Below are positions 1 to 9,619 of a stretch of DNA of 64,000 nucleotides, in pieces. The position numbers and the translations under genes were made by a program. Positions within the stretch are counted from its first letter, which is position 1, and every line of letters begins with the position of its first letter. The DNA is from Nocardioides conyzicola. Its GTDB lineage: Bacteria; Actinomycetota; Actinomycetes; Propionibacteriales; Nocardioidaceae. Location: assembly GCF_039543825.1 (NCBI RefSeq), contig NZ_BAABKM010000002.1, positions 340,094 through 404,093 of the forward strand. The letters run 5' to 3'. The notes beneath the pieces are model-generated. The model was not told where the DNA came from. It saw only the letters and a list, made by a program, of their open reading frames with translations, and searched no databases.

Positions 1-562
1 CCTGCCAGGGCTTGCGGGCGAGGCAGACGAGCAGGTCGAACTCGAGCGGGGTGAGGCTGATCGGGACGCCCGCACGCGAGACCGCGTGGCCGGCGACGTC
101 GATCGACAGGTCGCCGATGGTGAGGTTCTCCTGCGCCGGCGTGTCGAACCGCCGGATCCGCGCCCGGATCCGGGCGACGAGCTCCTTGGGCTTGAACGGC
201 TTCACGACGTAGTCGTCGGCGCCGGACTCGAGGCCGACGACGACGTCGACGGTGTCGCCCTTGGCCGTCAGCATCACGATCGGGACGCCGGACTCGGCGC
301 GGATCTCCTTGCAGACGTCGATGCCGTCCTTGCCGGGCAGCATCAGGTCGAGCAGCACCAGGTCGGGCTTGTAGCTGCGGAACGCCTCGACCGCCTCGTC
401 ACCGCGCGTGACCATCCGGCTCTCGAAGCCCTCCTGCCGGAGGACGATCGTGAGCATCTCGGCGAGGGAGGCGTCGTCGTCGACGACCAGGATCCGGCCC
501 TTGGTGTTCTGGTCGTTCGGTGGGCCGGAGGGCGCTCCGGCGGGCTCGCTCATATCTTCCAT
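1..562 (-). CDS. mtrA: MtrA response regulator (partial, C-terminus beyond window)
   Basis: DNA-binding response regulator of the MtrAB two-component system, which in actinobacteria controls cell-wall hydrolase, division and replication genes. Reading inward from 562, the receiver domain shows ILVVDDD near the start, the phospho-acceptor in LVLLDLMLPGKDG, the conserved T in VMLTAKGD and the K in VVKPFKPKEL. An OmpR-type winged-helix domain begins after a short linker (LTIGDLSIDV, then LTPLEFDLL) and runs off the window edge. About 187 of the usual ~225 residues are present. The start could be the ATG at 562 or the one at 553; neither has a strong ribosome site. It lies 25 bp downstream of ahcY on the same strand, the neighbourhood seen in mycobacteria (mtrA and sahH), but no tmk gene lies between them. 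Confidence 0.93.
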   Translation of the reverse strand, partial: MEDMSEPAGAPSGPPNDQNTKGRILVVDDDASLAEMLTIVLRQEGFESRMVTRGDEAVEAFRSYKPDLVLLDLMLPGKDGIDVCKEIRAESGVPIVMLTAKGDTVDVVVGLESGADDYVVKPFKPKELVARIRARIRRFDTPAQENLTIGDLSIDVAGHAVSRAGVPISLTPLEFDLLVCLARKPWQ

Positions 563-587
563 ACTGCCAGCCCGCCCGAGCGCGATC

Positions 588-2018
<1,431 letters not shown>

Positions 2019-2130
2019 GTGTCTGCTCCTGGGGTCTGGCGAGGGGTTGCTACCGGGAATCCGAGGTTAGAACGCGTCGCACCCAACCGAAGAATCCTCG
2101 ATGCCTCCGCTATCGCAGACCTCCGGCGGG

Positions 2131-2180
2131 CTGGTCGGCTTGGCGGTCTGCTCGGGTCGACCGTCGTGGTCACCGCTGCA
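2131..2180 (+). repeat. Inverted repeat copy 1 flanking HNH cassette
   Basis: This 50-bp segment matches the reverse complement of 4727-4776 at 47 of 50 positions, with three T/C differences (second, nineteenth and forty-seventh bases). It lies between the ahcY promoter region and the 3' end of the HNH gene. Similarity fades beyond the segment, although both copies continue into short related GCGGA sequence. It encodes no gene on either strand that I can support. Confidence 0.85.
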
Positions 2181-2238
2181 AGAGGACGCCGGCGGACGTG
2201 ACTGTGACCCCACGGGCCGGTGGCCGGTGGGGTGGGGG

Positions 2239-3498
2239 TCAGTGGGTTCGTCGGCGTTTGTGGGTGAGGTCGTTGGTATAGGTGCGGCCCATCGGTGAGG
2301 TCCACACGAAGGTGGTGAGGGTGGGTCGGGTGTAGGTCCAGTAGCCGTGGGTCTTGAGGCGGTGGTGCAGCCGGCACAGCGGTGCGAGGTTCGACGACGT
2401 CGTCGGTCCGAGTGGCCATGGCTGGATGTGGTCGAGGTCGCAGGTCCTCGCGGACTTGCCGCAGCCGGGGAACACGCAGGTGGGGCAGGTCAGGATGACC
2501 TGCTCACGCATCCGTGCGGTGGGCGCGTAGGAATCGGCGGTCAGCTCCACGGCCAGGTCGAGGACCGGGCGGATGCTGACGCGGGTGTTGCCCTTCTGGC
2601 ACCACTCCGCGAGCTGCTCGACGGTGATCGTCGAGCCGGTCGACGAGGCACCCTCGACACCGACGATGCCGTGCGGGGCGCGGGTGTCGTGGTGGGTGTA
2701 GATCACCAGCTCCCGCTCACCGGAGCCGTCAGCGAACAGCCCGAGCGCCATGGCGCGACGCGCATCGAGGTCCAGGGTGGGGTGCTCGTCGAGGAGGGCG
2801 TGAGCCTTCGCCTTGATCGCGGCTTCCAGGGCGAGCGCGTCGTCGAGGTCGAGGAGTCCTTCGATCGGGACGTAGCCGTGGTTGTGCTTGGCGTCGTCGA
2901 GCCCGACCCGCAGGAAGGGGCCAGTGCTCGCGCGCTCGTCTTCCTCGTTGTCGGCGTCGGCCTCCTTGGCCGCGGCGTTGGCAACGCGTTCGATCTCGGC
3001 GAACGAGCAGGTGTGCGCGATGGGCGCCAGGATCGTGTCGACCTGCGCGGCTGCCTGGGGTGGCAGCGCGATGGTGTGCTCGGCGACCCGGCGGGCCTTC
3101 CACACCTGCACCTCACCGGCCATGACGCGGTCCCACAGACGAGGGAGGCGGTGCTTGGTCTCGATCGCGGATCCGATGAGCTTGCGCCCACCGGTCGAGG
3201 TCGTGCCGACGGCGACCGCGAACTCGGTGATCGCGAACTCCGACACCGTCGGTGCGCCGTACCCCGCGACCTCGAGCGGTCGGTCGCCGAACAGCACGTT
3301 CGCCTCGAACAGGGGGTGGTCGGCGAGAGCAGGGGCGTCGTCGCCGGGGTGCGCTTCGCCCCATGCGGCGGCGAGCTCGAACTCGTGGGCTTCGGCGAGG
3401 ACCTTCGCGCGGTGGGTGACCTCGGTGGCAGCCAGCAGCGCCTCGTCGCGGGACCGAGGTCCGGCTTCGAGAGTGCTGCGGCGCTTCCGAGTGGGCAT
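2239..3498 (-). CDS. DUF222 / HNH endonuclease (13E12 repeat-like family)
   Basis: About 419 residues, with an N-terminal DUF222-type helical region and a C-terminal HNH nuclease module. The HNH core reads CVFPGCGKSARTCDLDHIQPW followed by SSNLAPLCRLHHRLKTHG, giving the D-H, N and H residues of the fold and C-x4-C/C zinc-type cysteines. This family is abundant and often multicopy in Mycobacterium and Nocardioides; a cellular role is not established. I chose ATG 3498 over GTG 3513 because a GATAGT -10-like hexamer at 3511-3506 would place transcription start at about the ATG, implying a leaderless message. A LexA-type box lies immediately upstream (3517-3532). The gene sits between two inverted repeat copies, which suggests a mobile or acquired cassette. 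Confidence 0.88.
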   Translation of the reverse strand: MPTRKRRSTLEAGPRSRDEALLAATEVTHRAKVLAEAHEFELAAAWGEAHPGDDAPALADHPLFEANVLFGDRPLEVAGYGAPTVSEFAITEFAVAVGTTSTGGRKLIGSAIETKHRLPRLWDRVMAGEVQVWKARRVAEHTIALPPQAAAQVDTILAPIAHTCSFAEIERVANAAAKEADADNEEDERASTGPFLRVGLDDAKHNHGYVPIEGLLDLDDALALEAAIKAKAHALLDEHPTLDLDARRAMALGLFADGSGERELVIYTHHDTRAPHGIVGVEGASSTGSTITVEQLAEWCQKGNTRVSIRPVLDLAVELTADSYAPTARMREQVILTCPTCVFPGCGKSARTCDLDHIQPWPLGPTTSSNLAPLCRLHHRLKTHGYWTYTRPTLTTFVWTSPMGRTYTNDLTHKRRRTH

Positions 3499-3516
3499 AT
3501 GGCACACTATCACGAT

Positions 3517-3532
3517 TCGAACGTATGTTCTA
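3517..3532. promoter_or_regulatory. LexA/SOS box upstream of HNH gene
   Basis: The sequence TCGAACGTATGTTCTA matches the actinobacterial SOS box TCGAAC-N4-GTTCGA at 11 of 12 defined positions. It lies 19 bp upstream of the HNH start and overlaps the likely -35 to -10 region, a position suited to repression. The plus-strand hypothetical gene starts about 120 bp to the other side and might also be affected. Confidence 0.7.
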
Positions 3533-3649
3533 CTCCATTTCGACCTCGCGCAGTTGCCTGTGGAGCGAGTCGTCGGCAGCGCAGCGCGTTATCAACGGCA
3601 TGAGCGGATGCTTGGGTTGCTCTTGAGCGGCGTGCGCCATCATTGCTCG

Positions 3650-4228
3650 GTGACGACGACACCGACGCTGGATGAGCTGATCACCCTGCTCGTCCGCGGC
3701 GCATCAGAGGAGCTCTGCTTCTCAGGCGTTAACCACGAACTCCGGGAGGACGGCACGTGGCGAAGGTCGCGAGTCTGGCGTCAGAACAGGTTGGCCAGGA
3801 TCGAGGACCTGTCCGGAGACAGCACCCTGATCGCCGGCGACCGAACCTATTGGCGCAAGTGGCCGTCAGACCCGACGTTCGTGGCGCTTGAGCGGCCCGC
3901 TGACCACGACACGTTCGACCTCGGCTCCTGGACGATGCTCGACCCCGACGAATATTGGCGAGACTGGTTGACCCAGGATGCCGAGGCCGTCCTGACTTCT
4001 CTGCGTCAGGTGACCTACGAGGGCCGTGACGCCCTGCAGTTCGTGGCGCCCGAGGTCAAAGGCGGTATGCCCACATTGACCGTTGATGTCGAGCTCGGCC
4101 TTGAAGTACGAGCCAAGCGGGCCGACGTCGGCGTGTTCCACTGCTGGACCGATCTCCGCACCGACGAGTCGATGAACGACGACCTCTTCCTGCATACGGC
4201 GCCGTTGTCCAGCAACCTGGGCTCCTGA
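3650..4228 (+). CDS. Hypothetical protein in HNH cassette
   Basis: Predicted 192-residue soluble protein, not recognised. GTG 3650 (MTTTPTLDELITLL) gives a natural amino terminus; an in-frame ATG at 3608 is the alternative, and neither has a clear ribosome site. It has no signal peptide or membrane segment. The central part (ELREDGTWRRSRVWRQNR, then DRTYWRKWPSDP) and alternating beta-like segments are loosely reminiscent of lipoprotein-carrier or RseB-like folds, but this is weak. Base composition appears less GC-rich than the neighbours. It lies between the inverted repeat copies and is divergent from the HNH gene, so it may be cargo of the same insertion. Confidence 0.65.
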   Translation: MTTTPTLDELITLLVRGASEELCFSGVNHELREDGTWRRSRVWRQNRLARIEDLSGDSTLIAGDRTYWRKWPSDPTFVALERPADHDTFDLGSWTMLDPDEYWRDWLTQDAEAVLTSLRQVTYEGRDALQFVAPEVKGGMPTLTVDVELGLEVRAKRADVGVFHCWTDLRTDESMNDDLFLHTAPLSSNLGS

Positions 4229-4295
4229 GCAGGCGCCTCAGCACGTCGCGCTCATCGGCACGACCGAGCGCACGCCACGCGGAAGAAGCAGATGG

Positions 4296-4604
4296 TCAGG
4301 GCTCCGGCTCCCAGCGCATGAACACCCAGTGCTCACCGGGCAGCAGGTCGCGGGTCGCGTTGGGGACCGCTCTGAACCTCACAGACACGCCGGGAGGAAA
4401 GTCGGCGATGCAGTAGGTCTCGGCCGAGGACACGCACTCCGCCTGCACCTCGCCGACCTCGCCCTCGTACAGGAACCGGGCCTCGACGGCTCCTTGCTCC
4501 GAGGAGCCTTGGTGCGACACGGCCACCGCCCGAAGGTCGCTGGTGACCTGCTCCCACAGAGCCCGCATCATCGACAACATCACGTCGGTACTCATGTCGG
4601 CCAC
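4296..4604 (-). CDS. Small hypothetical protein
   Basis: 102 residues from GTG 4604, or 99 from ATG 4595. Not recognised. It is acidic, with a helical N-terminus (MLSMMRALWEQVTSDLRAVA) and a beta-rich remainder ending HWVFMRWEPEP; two cysteines occur near the middle. There is no signal peptide. A GATACT hexamer at 4616-4611 lies six bases before GTG 4604, so the message may be leaderless, echoing the arrangement at the HNH gene. It is the last gene before the second inverted repeat copy. A regulator or an immunity-like partner are possible but unsupported ideas. Confidence 0.6.
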   Translation of the reverse strand: MADMSTDVMLSMMRALWEQVTSDLRAVAVSHQGSSEQGAVEARFLYEGEVGEVQAECVSSAETYCIADFPPGVSVRFRAVPNATRDLLPGEHWVFMRWEPEP

Positions 4605-4726
4605 GGACGGAGTATCGCCCGCTCATCGGCCATGTGAGTGCGTCTTCGCTCGTTGCAGAAGCGGCAGCGGACGCGCTCACGGCAGCTGCGGCTGTCGGTG
4701 CGGTGCGCAGGAGTCCGCCGTACTTC

Positions 4727-4776
4727 TGCGGCGGTGACCACGACGGTCGACCCGAGCGGACCGCCAAGCCGACCGG
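4727..4776 (-). repeat. Inverted repeat copy 2 flanking HNH cassette
   Basis: Reverse-complement partner of 2131-2180 (47/50 identical). It sits in the 278-bp gene-free gap between the small hypothetical gene and the DUF808 gene. Nothing else was recognised in that gap. The two copies bracket 2.5 kb holding the HNH gene and two hypotheticals. Confidence 0.85.
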
Positions 4777-4882
4777 GGCTGGAAATCGCCCGTGGTGCCA
4801 CAGCGGGCGGTGACCACCCTTTCCGTCTGTCGCGTCGCCGACAGCGATCACAGCGCGCCGCGGCGCTGGCGACACCGAGCGA

Positions 4883-5830
4883 TCAGTGAGCGACGGCGGC
4901 CTTCTTGCGGCGCGGGATGACGTGCAGGACGCCGAGGACCACGGCGCCGACGACCAGGCCGAAGACGGCCGAGAGCAGCGTGTTGGTGAGCCAGCCGGCG
5001 ATGCTGCCGAGGGTGCCGCCGACGGCGTGGTGGACCTCGTGCTCGAGGTGGTGGACGAGGTCGTACGGCGCGTGCCAGCCGAGGTCGTCGAGCCCGACGA
5101 TCTCGATGTGGCCACCGACCCAGAGCATGGCGGCGATCCCGACGACGGAGATCGTGGAGAGGAGCTTGGGAGTGCCGACGAGGAGGCCGTGGCCGATCTT
5201 GCCGGCGAAGCCCGTCGAGCGCTCGGTGAGGGCGAGCCCGATGTCGTCGAGCTTCACGATGATCGCGACCACGCCGTACACCGCGACGGTGATCGCGATC
5301 GCGACGACGACGAGGATCAGCAGCCGGTTGAGGAACGGCTCGTCGGCCACCTCGTTGAGCGCGATCACCATGATCTCGGCGGACAGGATCAGGTCGGTGC
5401 GGATGGCGCCCGAGACCATGGCCTTCTCGGCGTCCGCGCCGACGACGCCCGCCGGCACGGCCTCGTGCTCGTGGCCGCGCAGCCGGCCCCAGACCTTCTC
5501 GAAGCCCTCGTAGCACAGGTAGGCGCCACCGACCATCAGGATCGGCGTCAGCAGCCCGGGCAGGAACTGGCTGAGCAGCAGCGCGATCGGCAGGATGATC
5601 ACGAGCTTGTTGCGCAGCGAGCCGATGGTGATCCGCTTGATCATCGGGAGCTCGCGGTCGGCGGTCACACCGTGGACGTACTGCGGGGTCACCGCCGTGT
5701 CGTCGACGACCACACCGGCGGCCTTGGTGGTCGCCCGCCCGGCGGCCGCACCGACGTCGTCGACCGACGCGGCGGCCATCTTGGCGAGGGCGGCCACGTC
5801 GTCGAGCAGTGCGAAGAGCCCTCCAGCCAT
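4883..5830 (-). CDS. DUF808 family inner-membrane protein (YedI-like)
   Basis: 315-residue integral membrane protein matching the DUF808/YedI family through its start (MAGGLFALLDDVAALAKMAA), the segment GGAYLCYEGFEKVW and the acidic DLILSAEIMVIALN motif. Several hydrophobic helices run from about residue 75 to 300, and the basic C-terminus (PRRKKAAVAH) is likely cytoplasmic. Function is unknown in this family. The gene is 10 bp downstream of the acyltransferase gene on the same strand, so the two may be cotranscribed. Confidence 0.9.
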   Translation of the reverse strand: MAGGLFALLDDVAALAKMAAASVDDVGAAAGRATTKAAGVVVDDTAVTPQYVHGVTADRELPMIKRITIGSLRNKLVIILPIALLLSQFLPGLLTPILMVGGAYLCYEGFEKVWGRLRGHEHEAVPAGVVGADAEKAMVSGAIRTDLILSAEIMVIALNEVADEPFLNRLLILVVVAIAITVAVYGVVAIIVKLDDIGLALTERSTGFAGKIGHGLLVGTPKLLSTISVVGIAAMLWVGGHIEIVGLDDLGWHAPYDLVHHLEHEVHHAVGGTLGSIAGWLTNTLLSAVFGLVVGAVVLGVLHVIPRRKKAAVAH

Positions 5831-5839
5831 GCGGGAACG

Positions 5840-6997
5840 CTAGCGGACGGCCGTTGGCTCCCCGACCTCGGAGGCCGCGCGGTGGTGCAAACCGGCGTCC
5901 ACGCCGGCCTCGATCTCGGCCTGTACGTCGGGCTGGACCTGATCCTTCGCGACCGTGAGGTCGACGGCGTGCTTGGCGTGGCGCTCGGCGTACCCGAGCG
6001 GGTCGACCAGGTGGGTGAGGCGCGACGACACCGGGTGCCAGGCCAGCGCCAGCGCCAGCAGCACGGCGGCGAGCGTGGTGACGCCGAACGCGATCACCGC
6101 GTGGTCGTCGGCCCAGTCGCCCCAGCCCGCGTAGCCGGCGCCCTTCACCACGAAACCGTGGAAGAGGTAGACCACCAGGGTCGCGGCGCCCATCCGGGCG
6201 AACCAGCCGCCGACGCGTGGCACCAGGGCGAAGAACGCCCAGGCGCCGAGGGTCCCGATCGCGAGCACGAGCAACCGCGTGAGCAGCGCGCGGAGGTCGT
6301 CGGCGTACCCCATCTCGTCGTAGCGCGAGCGGTAGTAGAGCCACTCGGTGCTCGCCCAGACGTCGGTCCAGGTCGTGAGGATCCAGATGCCGACGAGGAC
6401 CCCGACCGCGGCGACCTGGGACGGCCTGCGACGCAGCAGCTCGAGCCGCTCGGGCGTCGCCTTGAGACCCATCACGAAGAACGGCAGCAGGCCGAGGACG
6501 CGGGCGATGTCGAGCGTGTTGCCGGCGTACATCCCTGCGACCACGCTGACCACGACGGCGACGACGAGGCCGCCCCACATCGGGCGGAAGATCGGGGTGA
6601 GCAGCCGCCAGAAGAACATCGCCGCGAGGTACCACATGGGCCAGTGGGGGTCCTGGAAGAGGTTCTTCATCTCCTCGCCGCCCACGTAGACCCGGAACAG
6701 CGCGAGCGCGCACTCGAACATGACGTACGGCACGACCACCGTGCGGACGAGCTGCCAGAGCCGCACCTTGCTGTAGACGAACGTGCGGGACAGGTAGCCG
6801 GTCACGAAGACGAACGCCGGCACGTGCCAGGCGTAGAGGAAGTCGTAGAAGTGGTCGGTGACCGCGTTGTGCGGCAGCAGCGTCCACGAGTGGCCGACGA
6901 CGACGAGCGTCACCAGGATCATCTTGGCGTTGTCGAACCAGGGGTCGCGAGCAGCAGGGCGCGCGGTCTGCGCGGGCGTCGAGGTCTCAGTCGGCAC
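5840..6997 (-). CDS. Acyltransferase family membrane protein (acyltransferase 3 / fucose 4-O-acetylase type)
   Basis: 385-residue polytopic protein. The N-terminal helix carries the family signature WFDNAKMILVTLVVVGHSW with the conserved H in the first membrane segment, followed by FLYAWHVPAFVFVTGYLSR, as in acyltransferase-3/fucose 4-O-acetylase proteins that O-acetylate glycans at the membrane. About ten hydrophobic segments follow, then a hydrophilic tail from about residue 335. The acceptor is unknown. In an envelope-glycan neighbourhood a cell-wall polysaccharide is a plausible acceptor, by inference only. Confidence 0.82.
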   Translation of the reverse strand: MPTETSTPAQTARPAARDPWFDNAKMILVTLVVVGHSWTLLPHNAVTDHFYDFLYAWHVPAFVFVTGYLSRTFVYSKVRLWQLVRTVVVPYVMFECALALFRVYVGGEEMKNLFQDPHWPMWYLAAMFFWRLLTPIFRPMWGGLVVAVVVSVVAGMYAGNTLDIARVLGLLPFFVMGLKATPERLELLRRRPSQVAAVGVLVGIWILTTWTDVWASTEWLYYRSRYDEMGYADDLRALLTRLLVLAIGTLGAWAFFALVPRVGGWFARMGAATLVVYLFHGFVVKGAGYAGWGDWADDHAVIAFGVTTLAAVLLALALAWHPVSSRLTHLVDPLGYAERHAKHAVDLTVAKDQVQPDVQAEIEAGVDAGLHHRAASEVGEPTAVR

Positions 6998-7026
6998 CCT
7001 TCGGGTCTACCCGGTGTTGCGGCCGA

Positions 7027-8058
7027 TCAGTCCTCGACGAAGCCGATTCTCAGGTACTCCGCAGCGTACGTACCGCTGAGCAACAGGGACGCGTAGCGGG
7101 CGACCTCGGTCGGCGCCTCGGTCGTCACGATCTCGACCCGCACCCGCCGGTCGGCGGCGGCGGCCAGCAGCCTGCCCCGCTGCTCCCGCACGACCGCGTC
7201 CTCCGCACCGTCGTCCAGGACCAGCAGCATCGGCCGCCGCTCCCCCGTGTCGTCGGCGAAGGGGTCGTCGAAGACGTCCCGCTGACGGGCGGCCTCGATC
7301 ACCGGCAGCAGGTGCTCGGCGTCACCGGCCAGGGCGGTCCGGCCGGTCGCGCGGCGGATGGACTCCGCGACGCGGCGGGCGGCCCGCGCGGCGAGCACCG
7401 AGCCGCCCCAGACGACCGGGTTGGTGTCGGCGAGCGCGATCGCCAGCATCTTGGCGGGGTTGACCGCCAGGTCGCGGTGCGGCGAGCAGGAGATCGCGAC
7501 GGCGTCGAGCGCCTCCGCGACCTGCTCCGCGTCGGCCCGGGGACCCAGCGAGACCCGCTCCAGGTAGTCGAGCACCACCACGGCCGTGGCGAGCTGGTCG
7601 CGCGTGGTCGTCGGCAGGATCGTGCTCCAGCGGCCGGCGGCGTGGTCGGCGACCAGCGAGGTGGGTGGGCAGGCGACCACGAGCTGGCAGCCTCGGCGTA
7701 CGGCCTCCGCGACGGCCGACGCGGTGCCGGGGTCGGAGCCGTCGGGGGCCAGGACCACGACGAGGTCGAGGCTCCCGGCCCAGCCCGGCAGCGCGGGCGC
7801 CGGCCAGGCCACGAACGGCACCGGGCACCAGGGCTCGAGCACGGCGCGCAGCAGCCGGGAGTCGGGGCCGGCGGCGATCACGGCGCGGGGACGGGAGAGG
7901 TCCTGGGCCCGGGCCACGGCGTCGGCGGTGGCCCCCGCGGCCTCACCGGAGGTACGGCGCACCCGCGCGCCCGACTCGGCCAGCGCGCGCAGCGCGAGGT
8001 CGCTGCCCGCCAGCGCGGTCTCGTCGTCGAGCCGGGACTCGTCGAACCAGGTCACCAT
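7027..8058 (-). CDS. SIS-domain phosphoglucose/phosphomannose isomerase-like protein
   Basis: 343 residues with the layout of the bifunctional PGI/PMI SIS family (Rv3256c-like): an N-terminal region MVTWFDESRLDDETALAGSD, a central SIS-like fold (DLVVVLAPDGSDPGTASAVAEAVRRG) and a C-terminal isomerase region containing NPAKMLAIALADTNPVVWGGS. It would interconvert fructose-6-P with glucose- or mannose-6-P. ATG 8058 overlaps the TGA of the upstream Trm112-like gene by one base, so translation is probably coupled. Because no manA gene is seen next to manB, this protein could supply mannose-6-phosphate for the manB/manC pathway; that is inference. Confidence 0.8.
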   Translation of the reverse strand: MVTWFDESRLDDETALAGSDLALRALAESGARVRRTSGEAAGATADAVARAQDLSRPRAVIAAGPDSRLLRAVLEPWCPVPFVAWPAPALPGWAGSLDLVVVLAPDGSDPGTASAVAEAVRRGCQLVVACPPTSLVADHAAGRWSTILPTTTRDQLATAVVVLDYLERVSLGPRADAEQVAEALDAVAISCSPHRDLAVNPAKMLAIALADTNPVVWGGSVLAARAARRVAESIRRATGRTALAGDAEHLLPVIEAARQRDVFDDPFADDTGERRPMLLVLDDGAEDAVVREQRGRLLAAAADRRVRVEIVTTEAPTEVARYASLLLSGTYAAEYLRIGFVED

Positions 8059-8225
8059 CAGGACGGCTTGCGGGCCTCGTCGACGAGCAGCACCGGGATG
8101 CCGTCGCGCACCGGGTAGGCCAGCCCGCAGCCCTGGCAGACGAGCTCCTCGCCCACCACCGCGAGGTCGGCCCGGCACGCCGGGCAGACGATGATCTCGA
8201 GCAGGGCGGGGTCGAGCTCGGTCAT
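8058..8225 (-). CDS. Trm112 family zinc-ribbon-like protein
   Basis: 55-residue protein beginning MTELDPALLEIIVCPACRAD and continuing CQGCGLAYPVRDGIPVLL. Two CxxC pairs (residues 14-17 and 30-33) form a zinc ribbon of the Trm112/UPF0434 type. In other organisms such proteins partner methyltransferases; a bacterial role is unclear. Its ATG overlaps the manB stop as ATGA and its own stop overlaps the next start as TGATG, so the three genes form a tight operon. Confidence 0.88.
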   Translation of the reverse strand: MTELDPALLEIIVCPACRADLAVVGEELVCQGCGLAYPVRDGIPVLLVDEARKPS

Positions 8226-9592
8226 CGGGCACTCCTGATCTGGGCGAGCACGGTGTCGCGCACCCGCTCCATGGTCTCCTGGTCGCGGCCCTCGGCGTTG
8301 AGGCGGAGCAGCGGCTCGGTGTTGGACGGCCGGACGTTGAAGGCCCAGTCGGCGTGGCTGACGGTGAGACCGTCCAGGCGGTCGGTGGTGACGCCCTCCT
8401 GCGCGGCGTACGTCGCCTCGATCTCGGCCGTGACCGCGACCTGGTCGGCGACCTCGGAGTTGATCTCGCCGCTGAGCACGTAGCGGTCGAACTCCGCCAG
8501 CAGCTCGGACAGCGTGCGCTCGGTCTCGGCGAGCGCGGCCAGCGTGTGCAGCGCGGCGAGCATGCCGGAGTCGGCGCGCCAGAAGTCGCGGAAGTAGAAG
8601 TGCCCGCTGTGCTCGCCGCCGAAGATCGCGCCCGTCTCGGCCATGGTGGCCTTGATGTACGAGTGGCCGACGCGGGTGCGCACCGGCTTGCCGCCCAGCT
8701 CGATCACGATCTCGGGCACGGACCGGCTGGTGATCAGGTTGTGGATCACGGTCGCACCCGGCTCCTTGGCCAGCTCGCGAGAGGCGATCAGCGCGGTGAG
8801 CGTCGACGGGGAGACGGCCTCCCCGCGCTCGTCGACGATGAAGCACCGGTCGGCGTCGCCGTCGAAGGCGAGCCCGATGTCGGCGCCCTCGGCGATCACC
8901 CGCTTCTGGAGGTCGACCAGGTTGGCCGGCTCGATCGGGTTGGCCTCGTGGTTCGGGAAGCTGCCGTCGAGCTCGAAGTACATCGGGACCAGGTCCACCT
9001 GGTCACCCAGCCGCGCGAAGACGGCGGGTGCGGTGTGTCCGGCCATCCCGTTGCCCGCGTCGGCGACGACCTTGAGCCGGCGGCCGACGACCGGGGCCAG
9101 GCTGAGCAGGTGCGCGGCGTACGCCTCGAGGACGTCGTGCTCGGAGATCGAGCCGGTGGGGCCGGCGACCGGACGGGGCTCGGCCACCAGGTCGCGGATC
9201 TCGGCGAGCCCGGTCTCCATGCCCACCGGCGTCGCGAAGGCCCGGCACATCTTGATGCCGTTGTACTGCGCCGGGTTGTGGCTCGCGGTGAACATGGCGC
9301 CCGGGTGCCCGAGGTGTCCCGACGCGAAGTAGAGCTGGTCGGTCGAGGCCAACCCGATCATCACGACGTCGGCGCCGGCCTCCGTGGCGCCCTCCGCGAA
9401 GGCGCCGGCCATGCCGGGCGAGCTCGGCCTCATGTCGTGGCCGACGACGACCGTCGCCGCCCCCACGACCTGGGCGAAGGCCCGGCCGGTCGCACGGGCG
9501 AGCCGCTCGTCGATCTGGTCGGGGACGGTGCCGCGGACGTCGTACGCCTTGAAGACGGCGTCGAGGTTCGCGGGGTCGAGGGTGTCGGCCAT
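8222..9592 (-). CDS. manB: Phosphomannomutase/phosphoglucomutase
   Basis: 456-residue alpha-D-phosphohexomutase converting mannose-6-P to mannose-1-P (or the glucose analogues) in the cytosol. The phosphoserine loop TASHNP is at residues 102-107 (Ser104), the metal loop DGDADR at 244-249, and the sugar-specificity region EHSGHFYFRDFWRADSGM plus the C-terminal phosphate loop RPSNTEPLLR are intact. It heads an operon with the Trm112-like and SIS genes. With manC at 18-19 kb it would provide GDP-mannose for envelope glycans, as with M. tuberculosis manB (Rv3257c) in the same gene neighbourhood. Confidence 0.95.
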   Translation of the reverse strand: MADTLDPANLDAVFKAYDVRGTVPDQIDERLARATGRAFAQVVGAATVVVGHDMRPSSPGMAGAFAEGATEAGADVVMIGLASTDQLYFASGHLGHPGAMFTASHNPAQYNGIKMCRAFATPVGMETGLAEIRDLVAEPRPVAGPTGSISEHDVLEAYAAHLLSLAPVVGRRLKVVADAGNGMAGHTAPAVFARLGDQVDLVPMYFELDGSFPNHEANPIEPANLVDLQKRVIAEGADIGLAFDGDADRCFIVDERGEAVSPSTLTALIASRELAKEPGATVIHNLITSRSVPEIVIELGGKPVRTRVGHSYIKATMAETGAIFGGEHSGHFYFRDFWRADSGMLAALHTLAALAETERTLSELLAEFDRYVLSGEINSEVADQVAVTAEIEATYAAQEGVTTDRLDGLTVSHADWAFNVRPSNTEPLLRLNAEGRDQETMERVRDTVLAQIRSAR

Positions 9593-9619
9593 GCCCCGAA
9601 GCCTAGTGGGGACTGGTGA

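Noticed and set aside
2019..2130. Possible SAH or SAM riboswitch upstream of ahcY.
   Set aside because: No convincing conserved stem set or pseudoknot could be drawn; only an ordinary ribosome site is visible.
4333..5115. 260-codon minus-strand frame spanning the small hypothetical gene and the gap before DUF808.
   Set aside because: Serine/threonine/arginine-rich low-complexity translation that crosses an inverted repeat and overlaps better-supported genes in other frames.
4886..7096. Long plus-strand frame of 736 codons, very rich in Asp, Arg, Gly and Val.
   Set aside because: Antisense to the DUF808 and acyltransferase genes, which have clear family motifs; its composition is typical of a shadow frame.
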